Source: Alphaproteobacteria bacterium (GTDB lineage Bacteria > Pseudomonadota > Alphaproteobacteria > Rhizobiales > Aestuariivirgaceae). Taken from it: 19,181 nt of DNA. The position numbers were made by a program, and so were the translations under genes. The DNA lies in the NCBI GenBank assembly GCA_024639035.1, contig JAHEJE010000016.1:1-19181 (forward strand), written 5' to 3'. Below are positions 6,919-15,311 of the stretch, piece by piece; position 1 is the first letter of the stretch; the number at the start of each line of letters is the position of its first letter. Below the pieces are notes generated by a model that saw only the letters and a list, made by a program, of their open reading frames with translations, did not search any database and was not told the origin of the DNA.

Positions 6919-7962
6919 ATGGACGACGCCAGCGAAGACCCCAGACAGACCCCGCACCACCCCAGAGCACGCTATGTCCTCTATGGCCAGGAAGACGCTG
7001 AACGCAGCCTGTTGCAGGCCTACACTTCAGGTCGCATGCACCACGCCTGGCTGCTGTGCGGACCGCAAGGGATCGGCAAAGCAACGCTGGCCTACCGCTT
7101 CGCCCGCTTTGTTCTGGCCAATCCGCAGCCGGAACTGGTGTCATCTGATGAACTCTACGTGGCGCCCGATCATCCCGTGGCCAGGCGGATCGAGGCCAGA
7201 GGCCATGCCGACTTGCTGACACTCGAGCGACCATTCGATCCGAAGACCAAACGCATCAAATCCATCATCGATGTCGCACAGGCTCGCCGGGCGCCGGGGT
7301 TTTATGCCCACACCGCCGCTGAGGGAGGTTGGCGCGTCTGCATTGTCGATGCCGCCGACGACCTCAACGGCGAGGCGGCCAATGCGCTGTTGAAGTGTCT
7401 TGAGGAACCGCCGATGCGTTCATTGTTCCTGCTCGTCGCCCATTCTCCCGGCCGCCTTCTGGCAACCATCCGCTCGCGCTGCATCGCACTTCAACTCCGG
7501 CCCCTCGACGCGCGCACAGTCTCCAAGGTCGTGCACGAGGTCGCGCCACAGACGGTACTGGACGATGGGTTCGTTGCAGAATTCTCGGCAGGAAGCGCGG
7601 GCAGGGCGCTGCAACTGGCCTCATCAGGCGCCGGTAAGAAATTCAAGCAGTTCATCGACATCCTGGATGCCGGCGCGCCGTTCGATCGCAAACCGGTATG
7701 GGCGTTGTGCGACTATCTCGCCCAGAGGAAGAACGATGAGGATTACCACCTGTTCTGTGACTTGCTTCAGCAGCGGGTCATGTCCGAGGCCGAGGGCCAG
7801 GCCGCAAACAACATCGCGCAGGCCGCGCGGCTGGCGGAACACGCCTGCGACATAAGTCATTCCATTCGCCGCGCAAATGCCCTAAACCTCGACCGCCGCG
7901 AGGTTTTGTTGGATGCAATCGAGTCTCTTGAACGCATCAAGCTGGACCAGCGCGCCGCCTGA
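6919..7962 (+). CDS. holB: DNA polymerase III subunit delta prime
   Basis: A 347-residue AAA+ clamp-loader subunit that helps load the beta sliding clamp at the replication fork. A P-loop GPQGIGKA lies at 48-55. The Walker B region reads VDAADDLNGEAANALLKCLEEPP, and the SRC sensor follows in TIRSRCIAL. These are the usual hallmarks of DnaX/HolB proteins. The RFC-type collar domain fills the C-terminus. AGGGG lies just before the ATG. The tmk-holB-metG order is common in alphaproteobacteria, and the 14-bp gap to tmk supports an operon. Confidence 0.94.
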   Translation: MDDASEDPRQTPHHPRARYVLYGQEDAERSLLQAYTSGRMHHAWLLCGPQGIGKATLAYRFARFVLANPQPELVSSDELYVAPDHPVARRIEARGHADLLTLERPFDPKTKRIKSIIDVAQARRAPGFYAHTAAEGGWRVCIVDAADDLNGEAANALLKCLEEPPMRSLFLLVAHSPGRLLATIRSRCIALQLRPLDARTVSKVVHEVAPQTVLDDGFVAEFSAGSAGRALQLASSGAGKKFKQFIDILDAGAPFDRKPVWALCDYLAQRKNDEDYHLFCDLLQQRVMSEAEGQAANNIAQAARLAEHACDISHSIRRANALNLDRREVLLDAIESLERIKLDQRAA

Positions 7963-7981
7963 AGCACAGCACTGATATGCG

Positions 7982-9529
7982 ATGACCAGCAAACCGAAAT
8001 ATTTCATCACCACCGCAATTTCATATCCAAACGGTGATCCCCACATCGGCCACGCTTACGAGGCACTGGCAACCGATGCTCTGGCCCGATTCAAGGCGCT
8101 GGATGGCTTTGATGTGTTCTTTTTGACAGGAACCGACGAGCACGGTCAGAAAATACAGCAGACCGCGACCCGGCAAGGCAAGACGGCAGTCCAGTTCGTC
8201 GAGGAAATGACACCCAAGTTCCGCCGCATGGTCGAGGTGCTCAACTGTTCCAACGACGATTTCATCCGCACCACCGAGCCGCGCCACAAGGCGGCGGTCA
8301 CCGAGGTATGGAAGCGGATGGCGGCCAACGGCGATATCTATCTCGACAAATATGCCGGCTGGTATTCGGTGCGTGACGAGGCCTACTACACCGAAGATGA
8401 GATTGAGGATCGCGACGGTCAGAAGTTTTCCAAAGGCACCAACACGCCCGTCGAATGGGTGGAGGAGGAAAGTTATTTCTTCCGCCTGTCGCAGTATCAA
8501 GACAAGCTGCTCGCCCACTATGAGGCTCAACCGGAATTCATCGGTCCGCCGGAACGACGCAATGAAGTCATGAGTTTCGTCAAAGGCGGGTTGGAAGACC
8601 TGTCGATGTCGCGCACGACTTTTGATTGGAGTATCCCCGTTCCCGATGCGCCGGGCCATGTTATGTATGTTTGGGTCGACGCCTTGACCAACTACATTTC
8701 AGCCACCGGGTTTCCCGATCCCGATAGCCCTCGCGCTGATTTTTGGCCGGCTGATCTGCATGTGATCGGCAAGGATATCGTACGCTTCCATGCCGTCTAC
8801 TGGCCGGCATTCCTCATGTCTGCCGGCCTGGCGCTTCCCAAACGTGTGTTCGCCCACGGATTTCTGTTCAACCGCGGCGAGAAGATGTCTAAATCGGTCG
8901 GCAATGTGATCGATCCGGTAGCCATGGCCGAACGCTATGGCGTCGATCAGATGCGGTTTTTCTTTCTGCGCGAAGTGCCGTTCGGACAGGATGGCAACTA
9001 CAGCCACGAGGCGATCGTCAACCGCATCAATGCCGACCTGGCCAATGATCTCGGCAATCTGGCCCAGCGGGCTTTGTCGATGATCGCCAAGAATTGCGGC
9101 GGGGCGCTGCCGGCGTGCGGGGAACTTACTCCGGACGACCAGGCGCTGCTTTCGGCTGTCGACGGCGTGCTCGATGAGGTTCGCAGCCATCACGAAACGC
9201 AAGCCATACACAAGGCGCTAGATGCCATCTGGAAGCTGGTCGGCGATGCAAACCGATATTTTGCCGGTCAGGAACCCTGGGCGCTGAAGAAAACCGACCC
9301 CGAACGCATGGCGACCGTGCTCTATGTCGCCGCCGAGGCCGTGCGCCAGTTCGCAATCCTCGTGCAACCCTACATGCCGGACAGCGCGGCCCGGCTGTTG
9401 GATCAATTGGCCGTTGCGGACGATCTGCGCGGATTTTCACAACTCGGCGCGAACAACCGCCTGAAGGCCGGCACGATTTTGCCCGTGCCGCAGGGCGTGT
9501 TTCCGCGCTACGTCGAAAAAGAAGCATGA
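7982..9529 (+). CDS. metG: Methionine-tRNA ligase
   Basis: A 515-residue class I aminoacyl-tRNA synthetase that charges initiator and elongator tRNA-Met. The HIGH motif is at 21-24 and KMSKS at 301-305. FLTGTDEHGQKI (47-58) and GWYSVRDEAYY (126-136) are typical of the family. No CxxC zinc knuckle is visible in the connective peptide, and the C-terminal tRNA-binding EMAP-like domain is absent; both fit the short MetRS type common in alphaproteobacteria. The start lacks an obvious Shine-Dalgarno. Its stop overlaps the tatD start in ATGA. Confidence 0.97.
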   Translation: MTSKPKYFITTAISYPNGDPHIGHAYEALATDALARFKALDGFDVFFLTGTDEHGQKIQQTATRQGKTAVQFVEEMTPKFRRMVEVLNCSNDDFIRTTEPRHKAAVTEVWKRMAANGDIYLDKYAGWYSVRDEAYYTEDEIEDRDGQKFSKGTNTPVEWVEEESYFFRLSQYQDKLLAHYEAQPEFIGPPERRNEVMSFVKGGLEDLSMSRTTFDWSIPVPDAPGHVMYVWVDALTNYISATGFPDPDSPRADFWPADLHVIGKDIVRFHAVYWPAFLMSAGLALPKRVFAHGFLFNRGEKMSKSVGNVIDPVAMAERYGVDQMRFFFLREVPFGQDGNYSHEAIVNRINADLANDLGNLAQRALSMIAKNCGGALPACGELTPDDQALLSAVDGVLDEVRSHHETQAIHKALDAIWKLVGDANRYFAGQEPWALKKTDPERMATVLYVAAEAVRQFAILVQPYMPDSAARLLDQLAVADDLRGFSQLGANNRLKAGTILPVPQGVFPRYVEKEA

Positions 9530-10359
9530 ATGCACCTGGCGCGATGACATTTCCCATTGTCGACAGTCATTGCCATCTTGATTTCGACGTCCTGTCGGAC
9601 GATCTGCCCGGCGTGCTGGAACGGGCCGCCGCGGCCGGTGTGCATCTGATGGTCACGATCAGCACGCGGGTGCGCAAGTTCGACCGTATCCTCAAGATCG
9701 CCGAAGCGCATCCATCGGTCTATTGTTCGGTCGGCACCCATCCACACAATGCGGCAGAAGAGCCCGATGTCACTGCCGATGAACTGGTCGAACTGGCAAC
9801 CCATCCCAAGGTCGTCGCCATCGGCGAGGCCGGCCTTGACTATCACTACGACAATTCCCCGCGCGCCATGCAGGCGGCCGGTTTCAGGGTACACATAGAA
9901 GCAGCCCGCCGCAGCGGTTTGCCGCTGGTCATCCACTCGCGCTCGGCCGAGCACGACACCGCACAGATTCTTCGTGAGGAAATGGGGCAGGGGGCCTTCA
10001 AACCCCTGCTCCACTGCTTTTCTTCAAGTCATGAACTTGCATCTGCCGGTATTGCGCTCGGGGCCTATTTCTCGTTCTCAGGCATCCTGACCTTCAAGAA
10101 CGCCACGGAAATACACCAGGCGGCGCGTACCGTGCCGCTGGACCGTATCCTGGTCGAGACCGATGCACCGTACCTGGCGCCCGTGCCGCATCGCGGACGA
10201 CCGAACGAACCGGCCTATGTCGCCCACACGCTGGCCCGCCTGGCTGAGTTGCGCAATATCGATGACACGGCTGCGGCACGCGCGACCTCGCAGAATTTTT
10301 TCCGCCTGTTTTCCAAGGTGCCGGTTCCGCGGTTATACCGCAATGGAGCGGCCTCATGA
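9526..10359 (+). CDS. tatD: TatD family metal-dependent DNase
   Basis: A 277-residue TIM-barrel hydrolase of the TatD family (YcfH/YchF-type neighbours of tmk-holB in many bacteria). Family members are Mg-dependent 3'-5' exonucleases or deoxyribonucleases linked to DNA repair and DNA turnover. Metal-site residues are all visible: HCH (H15, H17), E100 in GEAGLDYH, H136 in VIHSR, H162 in LHCFS and D212 in ETDAPYL. The start overlaps the metG stop by 4 bases, and its stop overlaps the next gene by 4 bases, so translational coupling is likely. The exact paralogue (tatD versus ycfH) cannot be fixed from sequence. Confidence 0.92.
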   Translation: MNAPGAMTFPIVDSHCHLDFDVLSDDLPGVLERAAAAGVHLMVTISTRVRKFDRILKIAEAHPSVYCSVGTHPHNAAEEPDVTADELVELATHPKVVAIGEAGLDYHYDNSPRAMQAAGFRVHIEAARRSGLPLVIHSRSAEHDTAQILREEMGQGAFKPLLHCFSSSHELASAGIALGAYFSFSGILTFKNATEIHQAARTVPLDRILVETDAPYLAPVPHRGRPNEPAYVAHTLARLAELRNIDDTAAARATSQNFFRLFSKVPVPRLYRNGAAS

Positions 10360-11162
10360 CCAATGGGCGCTTCATTATCCTCGGCTGCGGATCCTCCGGT
10401 GGCGTGCCGCGCATAGGCAACGTGTGGGGTAAGTGCGACCCGTCAAACCCGCGCAACCGGCGCCGGCGATGCTCGGCGCTGGCGGAGGTCAGGAACGACG
10501 CCGGTGGCATAACCCGGATACTGATCGACACGGCACCCGACCTGCGTGACCAGATGATCGATCAGGAAGTCAAGACACTCGATGCCGTGCTTTATACCCA
10601 CGAGCATGCCGACCACACCCACGGCATTGACGAATTGCGCGCCTTTGCTTTGCTGATGCGCCGGCGGGTGCCGATCTGGGCCAACGACCGCACCGGCACC
10701 ATGCTGCTTGGCCGCTTCGGCTATTGCTTCTACACACCGCCAGGCAGCGACTATCCGCCCATCCTTGAGATGAACCGCCTGAAGCCGGACGACCCGATTG
10801 AGTTGGACGGCGACGGCGGGCCGGTCACGGTTGTGCCATTTGAAGTCGATCACGGTACGATCCGGGCGCTCGGGTTCCGCATTGGCGACCTGGCGTATTT
10901 GCCGGACGTCAGCAAGATCACCGAACAGGCGGCTGAACAGCTTCATGGTCTGGGCACGTTCATCATAGACGCCTTGCGCCCGACGCCGCACAGAAGCCAC
11001 CTGTCATTGCCCGAAGCGCTCGACTGGATCGAAAGATTGAAGCCGAAGCGGGCTGTGCTCACCAACCTGCACGTCGATATGGACTACGACGTCCTGCGGG
11101 CTCAACTGCCGGAAAACGTGGTGCCCGCCCATGACGGGATGGTGTGCGAGTTTGCAGTTTGA
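10356..11162 (+). CDS. MBL fold metallo-hydrolase (PhnP-like phosphodiesterase family)
   Basis: A 268-residue metallo-beta-lactamase fold enzyme. The di-metal motif HEHADH is at 82-87; further ligands are probably H165 in VDHG and H244 in LHVD. A GCGSSGGVPR start (10-19) and a cysteine pair C27/C39 resemble the extra zinc site of PhnP-type cyclic phosphodiesterases. There are no phosphonate genes around it, so the physiological substrate is unknown. Its place directly after tatD, with an ATGA overlap, is a conserved alphaproteobacterial arrangement and suggests a nucleotide or nucleic-acid-related role (inference). Confidence 0.9.
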   Translation: MTNGRFIILGCGSSGGVPRIGNVWGKCDPSNPRNRRRRCSALAEVRNDAGGITRILIDTAPDLRDQMIDQEVKTLDAVLYTHEHADHTHGIDELRAFALLMRRRVPIWANDRTGTMLLGRFGYCFYTPPGSDYPPILEMNRLKPDDPIELDGDGGPVTVVPFEVDHGTIRALGFRIGDLAYLPDVSKITEQAAEQLHGLGTFIIDALRPTPHRSHLSLPEALDWIERLKPKRAVLTNLHVDMDYDVLRAQLPENVVPAHDGMVCEFAV

Positions 11163-11188
11163 TGCGGTTAGTTGCACTCAATATATTC

Positions 11189-11204
11189 CATAATATATAT
11201 TATG
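11189..11204. promoter_or_regulatory. Perfect 16-bp palindrome upstream of mazG
   Basis: CATAATATATATTATG is identical to its reverse complement. It lies in the 64-bp AT-rich gap between the MBL gene stop and the mazG start, ending 22 bp before the ATG. The position suits an operator over a mazG promoter. It has no U-tract and no GC stem, so it is unlikely to be an intrinsic terminator. The cognate regulator is unknown. Confidence 0.35.
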
Positions 11205-11226
11205 CGAATTGGATTGAGCCAACAGG

Positions 11227-12030
11227 ATGACAGACACCAAAGACCTGCCACGCTCCGAGATCACCACCCTGCTGGCCATCATGCGCGCCCTCAGGGACGC
11301 CGACAACGGTTGCCCTTGGGACATCGCGCAGACCTTTGAGACCATAGCGCCCTACACGATCGAGGAAGCCTACGAGGTCGCCGACGCTATCGACCGCAAC
11401 GACATGGACGACCTGCGCGCCGAACTCGGCGACCTGCTGCTTCAGGTCGTCTACCACAGCCAGATGGCCAGCGAGCAAGGCGCATTTTGTTTCGAAGATA
11501 CCGTCGAAGCGATCAATTCCAAGATGCTGCGCCGTCATCCACATGTCTTCGGATCGCCGCAAGAGCGGGAAAAACCGCCGAAACCGGGGTTTTGGGAAGA
11601 GATCAAGGACCGTGAGCGAAACCAAAGCGAGCAGGGCATTCTGGGTGACGTGCCAACCGCCCTGCCCGCACTGACGCTGTCGGTAAAGCTGCAATCGCGT
11701 GCCGCCCGGGCAAACTTCGACTGGCCAAATACCACCGGCGTTTTCGACAAGATCACCGAAGAAATCGACGAATTGCGATCCGCCGACCGATCCGGCGACA
11801 CCCGGGCCATGGCAGAGGAGCTGGGCGACCTGCTGTTCGTCTTGGCCAATCTGGCCCGCCACCATGGCATTGATCCGGAACAAGCCTTGCGTTCGACATG
11901 CACGAAGTTCAAACGACGCTTTAGGTATATCGAACAATCAATTGAAAAGTCGAATAAAACAATGACAGAGCAAAGCCTTGAACAGCTCGACGCCTTGTGG
12001 GATGAGGCAAAGCGCCTTGAGCGCGACTGA
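11227..12030 (+). CDS. mazG: Nucleoside triphosphate pyrophosphohydrolase MazG
   Basis: A 267-residue all-alpha NTP pyrophosphatase that hydrolyses (d)NTPs to monophosphates and pyrophosphate. It is thought to clear aberrant nucleotides and to modulate the stringent response. Two MazG domains are present. The first has CPWDIAQT (29-36), EEAYE (46-50) and ELGD (66-69). The second has ITEEIDEL and EELGDLLF. Between them lies GFWEEIKDRER, typical of full-length MazG. Length is normal. It is on the same strand as the preceding gene but separated by an AT-rich gap with a palindrome, so it may have its own promoter. It converges on hflX with a 15-bp gap. Confidence 0.96.
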   Translation: MTDTKDLPRSEITTLLAIMRALRDADNGCPWDIAQTFETIAPYTIEEAYEVADAIDRNDMDDLRAELGDLLLQVVYHSQMASEQGAFCFEDTVEAINSKMLRRHPHVFGSPQEREKPPKPGFWEEIKDRERNQSEQGILGDVPTALPALTLSVKLQSRAARANFDWPNTTGVFDKITEEIDELRSADRSGDTRAMAEELGDLLFVLANLARHHGIDPEQALRSTCTKFKRRFRYIEQSIEKSNKTMTEQSLEQLDALWDEAKRLERD

Positions 12031-12045
12031 GCCACCGGTATCGAT

Positions 12046-13395
12046 TCATTGGGCAGCGGCAAGCCCTGCTGGGTGATCGACCTCGTGCATTTGCGTCTTC
12101 AGCCGTCGCCGTGCGGCGTTCAGCCTTGCGGGCTCGAAGCGGGCAACCAGTCTGATGTCTCCCTGATCGTCAGCACTCCGCTGCAGCACTTCGCCGTTCT
12201 CATAGATCCACGCTAAATCCGCTCCTGCACTGGCCGACAGGTCGATCTGAAAAAGACGGGAGTCCCTGGCCAGGCGGTCCTCGATGAACGCCAGCAGTTC
12301 ATCAGCCCCCTGCCCTGTCAATGCTGACCCCAGCAGCACGCCTGTGCGCCGCTTGCCCTGCTCTCTCAACGTGGTTGCACGTTCGGTGCTGACCAGGTCG
12401 ATCTTGTTCCAGAATTCGATGACATGATCGAGCTTTTCGGGCTTGAGTCCGAGCTCAGACAGCACGGCATAAACATCCTCGGCCTGGAGGTCGCTTTCCG
12501 GGTGAGCGACGTCACGGACGTGGACGATGATGTCGGCTTCCAGGACTTCCTCCAGCGTCGCCCGGAACGCAGCCACCAGCATCGTCGGCAGTTCGGATAT
12601 GAAGCCCACAGTGTCGGATAGAATGATCTTGCGCCCCTTGGGCAGCGCGACCTGCCGCATGGTCGGATCGAGCGTGGCGAACAGAAGATCCTTGGCAAAC
12701 ACATCAGCGCTGGTCAGGTGGTTGAACAGCGTCGACTTGCCGGCATTGGTGTAACCGACCAGGGCTACGATCGGAAACGGCACTTTCTTGCGCGACTTGC
12801 GATGCAGACCGCGCGTGCGCTTGATTGCAGCCGTTTGCTTCTTGATGGCAGCTATCCTGTCGCGGATGACGCGCCGGTCCGCCTCGATCTGCGTTTCACC
12901 CGGCCCGCCGAGAAACCCGAAACCGCCGCGTTGGCGTTCAAGGTGCGTCCATGACCTGACCAAACGCGTTCGCTGGTACTCCAGATGCGCCAGCTCGACC
13001 TGCAGGGCACCTTCGCGGGTCTGGGCGCGGCGTCCGAAAATCTCCAGGATCAGGCCGGTGCGGTCGAGGACCTTGGCTTTCCATGCCCGCTCCAGGTTGC
13101 GCTGCTGGCCCGGCGACAACTGACCATCGAAGATCACCAGTTCACAGTCGAGCGCCCGCAACTCATCGCCGATCTCTTCGACCTTGCCCTTGCCGAGAAA
13201 GGTCGCCGGGACAACCTTTGCCAATGTGACGATGCGACCTGCCACGACGTCCAGTTCGATTGCCTTGGCCAGGCTGACGACCTCTGCCAGCCGACCCTCG
13301 GCCGAGCGCCCTGCCCGGCCACCGGTCAGTTCGATGCACAGCACCAGGGCACGGGTTGCCGGTTTTTCTTCATTCTGAAAACTGATGCCTGACAA
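12046..13395 (-). CDS. hflX: GTPase HflX
   Basis: A 449-residue GTPase that binds the large ribosomal subunit and splits stalled or heat-damaged 70S ribosomes. The N-terminal HflX domain includes FDGQLSPGQQRNLE (89-102) and the glycine-rich RGGFGFLGGPGETQIE (156-171). The G domain has G1 GYTNAGKS (214-221), G3 DTVGF (261-265) and G4 NKID (330-333). The most upstream in-frame start is a TTG at 13395; no ATG alternative keeps the N-terminal domain. It lies 38 bp downstream of hfq on the same strand, the classic hfq-hflX arrangement, so it is probably co-transcribed with hfq. Confidence 0.96.
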   Translation of the reverse strand: MSGISFQNEEKPATRALVLCIELTGGRAGRSAEGRLAEVVSLAKAIELDVVAGRIVTLAKVVPATFLGKGKVEEIGDELRALDCELVIFDGQLSPGQQRNLERAWKAKVLDRTGLILEIFGRRAQTREGALQVELAHLEYQRTRLVRSWTHLERQRGGFGFLGGPGETQIEADRRVIRDRIAAIKKQTAAIKRTRGLHRKSRKKVPFPIVALVGYTNAGKSTLFNHLTSADVFAKDLLFATLDPTMRQVALPKGRKIILSDTVGFISELPTMLVAAFRATLEEVLEADIIVHVRDVAHPESDLQAEDVYAVLSELGLKPEKLDHVIEFWNKIDLVSTERATTLREQGKRRTGVLLGSALTGQGADELLAFIEDRLARDSRLFQIDLSASAGADLAWIYENGEVLQRSADDQGDIRLVARFEPARLNAARRRLKTQMHEVDHPAGLAAAQ

Positions 13396-13433
13396 TTGAC
13401 CCGTCGCTGTAGCTACCTGACGGTTGTATCTAA

Positions 13434-13676
13434 CTACGCTCCGCCGTCTTCTTCAAACAAAGAAATAGGTGCCGCCGGCATAATAGTCGAGATCGCATGC
13501 TTGTAGACCAGTTGCGACATGCCGTCCCGGCGCAGCAACACGCAGAAATTGTCGAACCAGGTGATCACCCCCTGCAGTTTCACGCCGTTGACCAGGAACA
13601 CCGTGACCGGTGTCTTGTTCTTTCGGACATGGTTGAGGAACGTGTCTTGCAGGTTTTGTGATTTTTCTTGTGCCAT
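13434..13676 (-). CDS. hfq: RNA chaperone Hfq
   Basis: An 80-residue Sm-like protein that forms hexamers and pairs small RNAs with mRNAs. Start MAQEKSQNLQ is preferred because AGGA sits 8 bases upstream of the ATG at 13676; the frame is open further upstream but lacks a matching signal. The Sm1 motif includes TVFLVNGVKLQGVITWFDNF (25-44), and Sm2 includes YKHAIST (58-64) with the conserved Y-K-H. The C-terminal tail is short (ISLFEEDGGA), as usual in alphaproteobacteria. hflX follows. A 14-bp palindrome lies about 80 bp upstream of the start. Confidence 0.98.
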   Translation of the reverse strand: MAQEKSQNLQDTFLNHVRKNKTPVTVFLVNGVKLQGVITWFDNFCVLLRRDGMSQLVYKHAISTIMPAAPISLFEEDGGA

Positions 13677-13758
13677 AACATTCATCCTGAAGTTGGGGGC
13701 GGCATGTACGATACGTCCATGCACTCTCAGATCTTACGCGCGCTCACAGCAGTTGGAA

Positions 13759-13772
13759 TTACCCTAGGGTAA
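13759..13772. promoter_or_regulatory. Perfect 14-bp palindrome in the trkA-hfq gap
   Basis: TTACCCTAGGGTAA is its own reverse complement and lies between the trkA stop (13827) and the hfq start (13676). It could be an operator for hfq, or a weak stem. No T-tract follows on the minus strand, so a terminator is unlikely. No clear -35/-10 pair for hfq was found around it. Confidence 0.3.
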
Positions 13773-13826
13773 CGTAAAATTGGCCTATACTTCAATGGCT
13801 AGCGTCATTCCGATTGAAAGACGGGC

Positions 13827-15203
13827 TCAAAAGTATTCCAAACTGACTCGAAACAATTGCTGAATCTGTTTTACATCTTCGCGCAGCGCGATCAGGATCA
13901 CATGGTCGTGAGGTTTGATTGCGGTGTTGCCGTCCGGGATAATGACGTTCTCATCGCGAACGATGGCACCGATTCGCACACCTGCGGGCATTTCAATCTC
14001 GCGCAATGGTGTGCCGATCAACGGCGATGTTTCCAAAGCCTCGGCCTCGATGATCTCGGCCTCTCCGTCCTGGAGCGGATGAACGCCGCGTATCCGGCCG
14101 CGGCGGACATGTTGCAGAATGGTCGACACCGTCACGCTGCGCGGATCGATAAAGGAATCGATGTTGGTTGAAGCGCGCAGCGGCGACACTTTCATGGCCG
14201 ATACCAGAGACATCACCTGTTCGGCGCCTTCCTGCTTGGCCAGCAGTCCCGACAGGATATTCACCTTGTCGTCATTGGTCAGCGATACAAACACCTGACA
14301 GCGACGAATACCGGCCTCATGCAGGATCTTCTGGTCGAGGCAGTTGCCGTTCAACACTATGGTGCGTTCGAAACTCTCGGCGATTTCCTCGGCCCGTTGC
14401 CGCTTGGCCTCGATAACTCTGACCTGCATGTTGGCATCGCGCGCCTCAAGGCTTTGCGCCACATAGACCCCGATGTTGCCGCCGCCGGCGACCAGCACCC
14501 GCTTTGCCTGCTGTTCTTCATGGCCGAACAGACCCAGCGCCCTTTGCGCCTGGTTGCGGTCGGCAATCACATAGACACTGTCACCCGGAAGCATCTGGTC
14601 GCTGCCATGCGGCACCGACAGCTCGCCATCGCGCAGGATAGCCACAACCACCGCGTTCAGGTCCGGGAACAGTTCCGTGAGCTGGGTCAGCGGCGTATTG
14701 ACCACCGGGCAGTCCTCGAGCAGGGTGATCCCCATTGCCACAACTCTGTTTTCGGCAAAATAGATCGCCTCAAAGGCCCCGGGCAGCGCAAGCCGGCGCA
14801 ACACCATGTCGCCGACAGCGATTTCCGGCGAGATCACCACATCGATCGCCGTGTTTTCCTTGCTGAACAATCCGAGATACTCCGGCGCCAGATAGGACTG
14901 GGCGCGCACCCTGGCGATTTTGGTCGGAATATTGAAGATCGCATTCGCGACTTCGCACGCCATCATGTTCACTTCATCGGCAAAGGTTGCTGCAATGATC
15001 ATGTCGGCTTCCGCCGCACCGGCTTGCTCGAGGATGTCGGGATGGGAGCCATGGCCGACGACACCTTGCACATCGAGCGTATCGCTGATCGAGGCGACAA
15101 GTTCGGCCGACCGGTCGATGACGGTGACGTCGTTGTCTTCCTCGGACAACCGTTCGGCGATACCGGTCCCAACCTGCCCGGCGCCACAAATGATAATCTT
15201 CAT
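13827..15203 (-). CDS. trkA: Trk system potassium uptake protein TrkA
   Basis: A 458-residue cytoplasmic regulator of the TrkH/TrkG potassium channel. It is a tandem of two RCK units, each with a Rossmann TrkA-N domain followed by a TrkA-C domain. The nucleotide-binding motifs are GAGQVG (7-12) and GGGNIG (240-245). TrkA-C segments lie around 140-225 and 370-450. TrkA binds NAD(H) and nucleotides and gates K+ uptake. It follows ntrX by 108 bp and precedes hfq by 150 bp on the same strand, the usual alphaproteobacterial ntrYX-trkA-hfq neighbourhood. In several relatives an aminotransferase gene (dat) lies between trkA and hfq; none is present here. Confidence 0.96.
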   Translation of the reverse strand: MKIIICGAGQVGTGIAERLSEEDNDVTVIDRSAELVASISDTLDVQGVVGHGSHPDILEQAGAAEADMIIAATFADEVNMMACEVANAIFNIPTKIARVRAQSYLAPEYLGLFSKENTAIDVVISPEIAVGDMVLRRLALPGAFEAIYFAENRVVAMGITLLEDCPVVNTPLTQLTELFPDLNAVVVAILRDGELSVPHGSDQMLPGDSVYVIADRNQAQRALGLFGHEEQQAKRVLVAGGGNIGVYVAQSLEARDANMQVRVIEAKRQRAEEIAESFERTIVLNGNCLDQKILHEAGIRRCQVFVSLTNDDKVNILSGLLAKQEGAEQVMSLVSAMKVSPLRASTNIDSFIDPRSVTVSTILQHVRRGRIRGVHPLQDGEAEIIEAEALETSPLIGTPLREIEMPAGVRIGAIVRDENVIIPDGNTAIKPHDHVILIALREDVKQIQQLFRVSLEYF

Positions 15204-15311
15204 ATTTGATCCGCAGTCCTGCCGGCGCTCAATTCATTGTCTCTACGATCTCAAGATGAGGCCGCGCATAATGTTAAAGGCTCCGCCAGAGCAATGGAAC
15301 CAAATAGTGGA

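Noticed and set aside
13677..13724. Sixteen-residue N-terminal extension of Hfq
   Set aside because: The canonical Hfq start MAQEK has a well-placed AGGA, and the extension has no family counterpart.
13759..13772. The hfq palindrome as two joined tips of the MITE
   Set aside because: Only CTAGGGT (7 bases) is shared with the tip; the following bases differ on both sides, so a relic cannot be supported.
14319..15209. Long plus-strand frames opposite trkA, and similar ones opposite ntrX/ntrY (16011-17180, 17766-18584)
   Set aside because: They are shadows of genes with complete motif sets on the minus strand, and have no recognisable products or ribosome binding sites.
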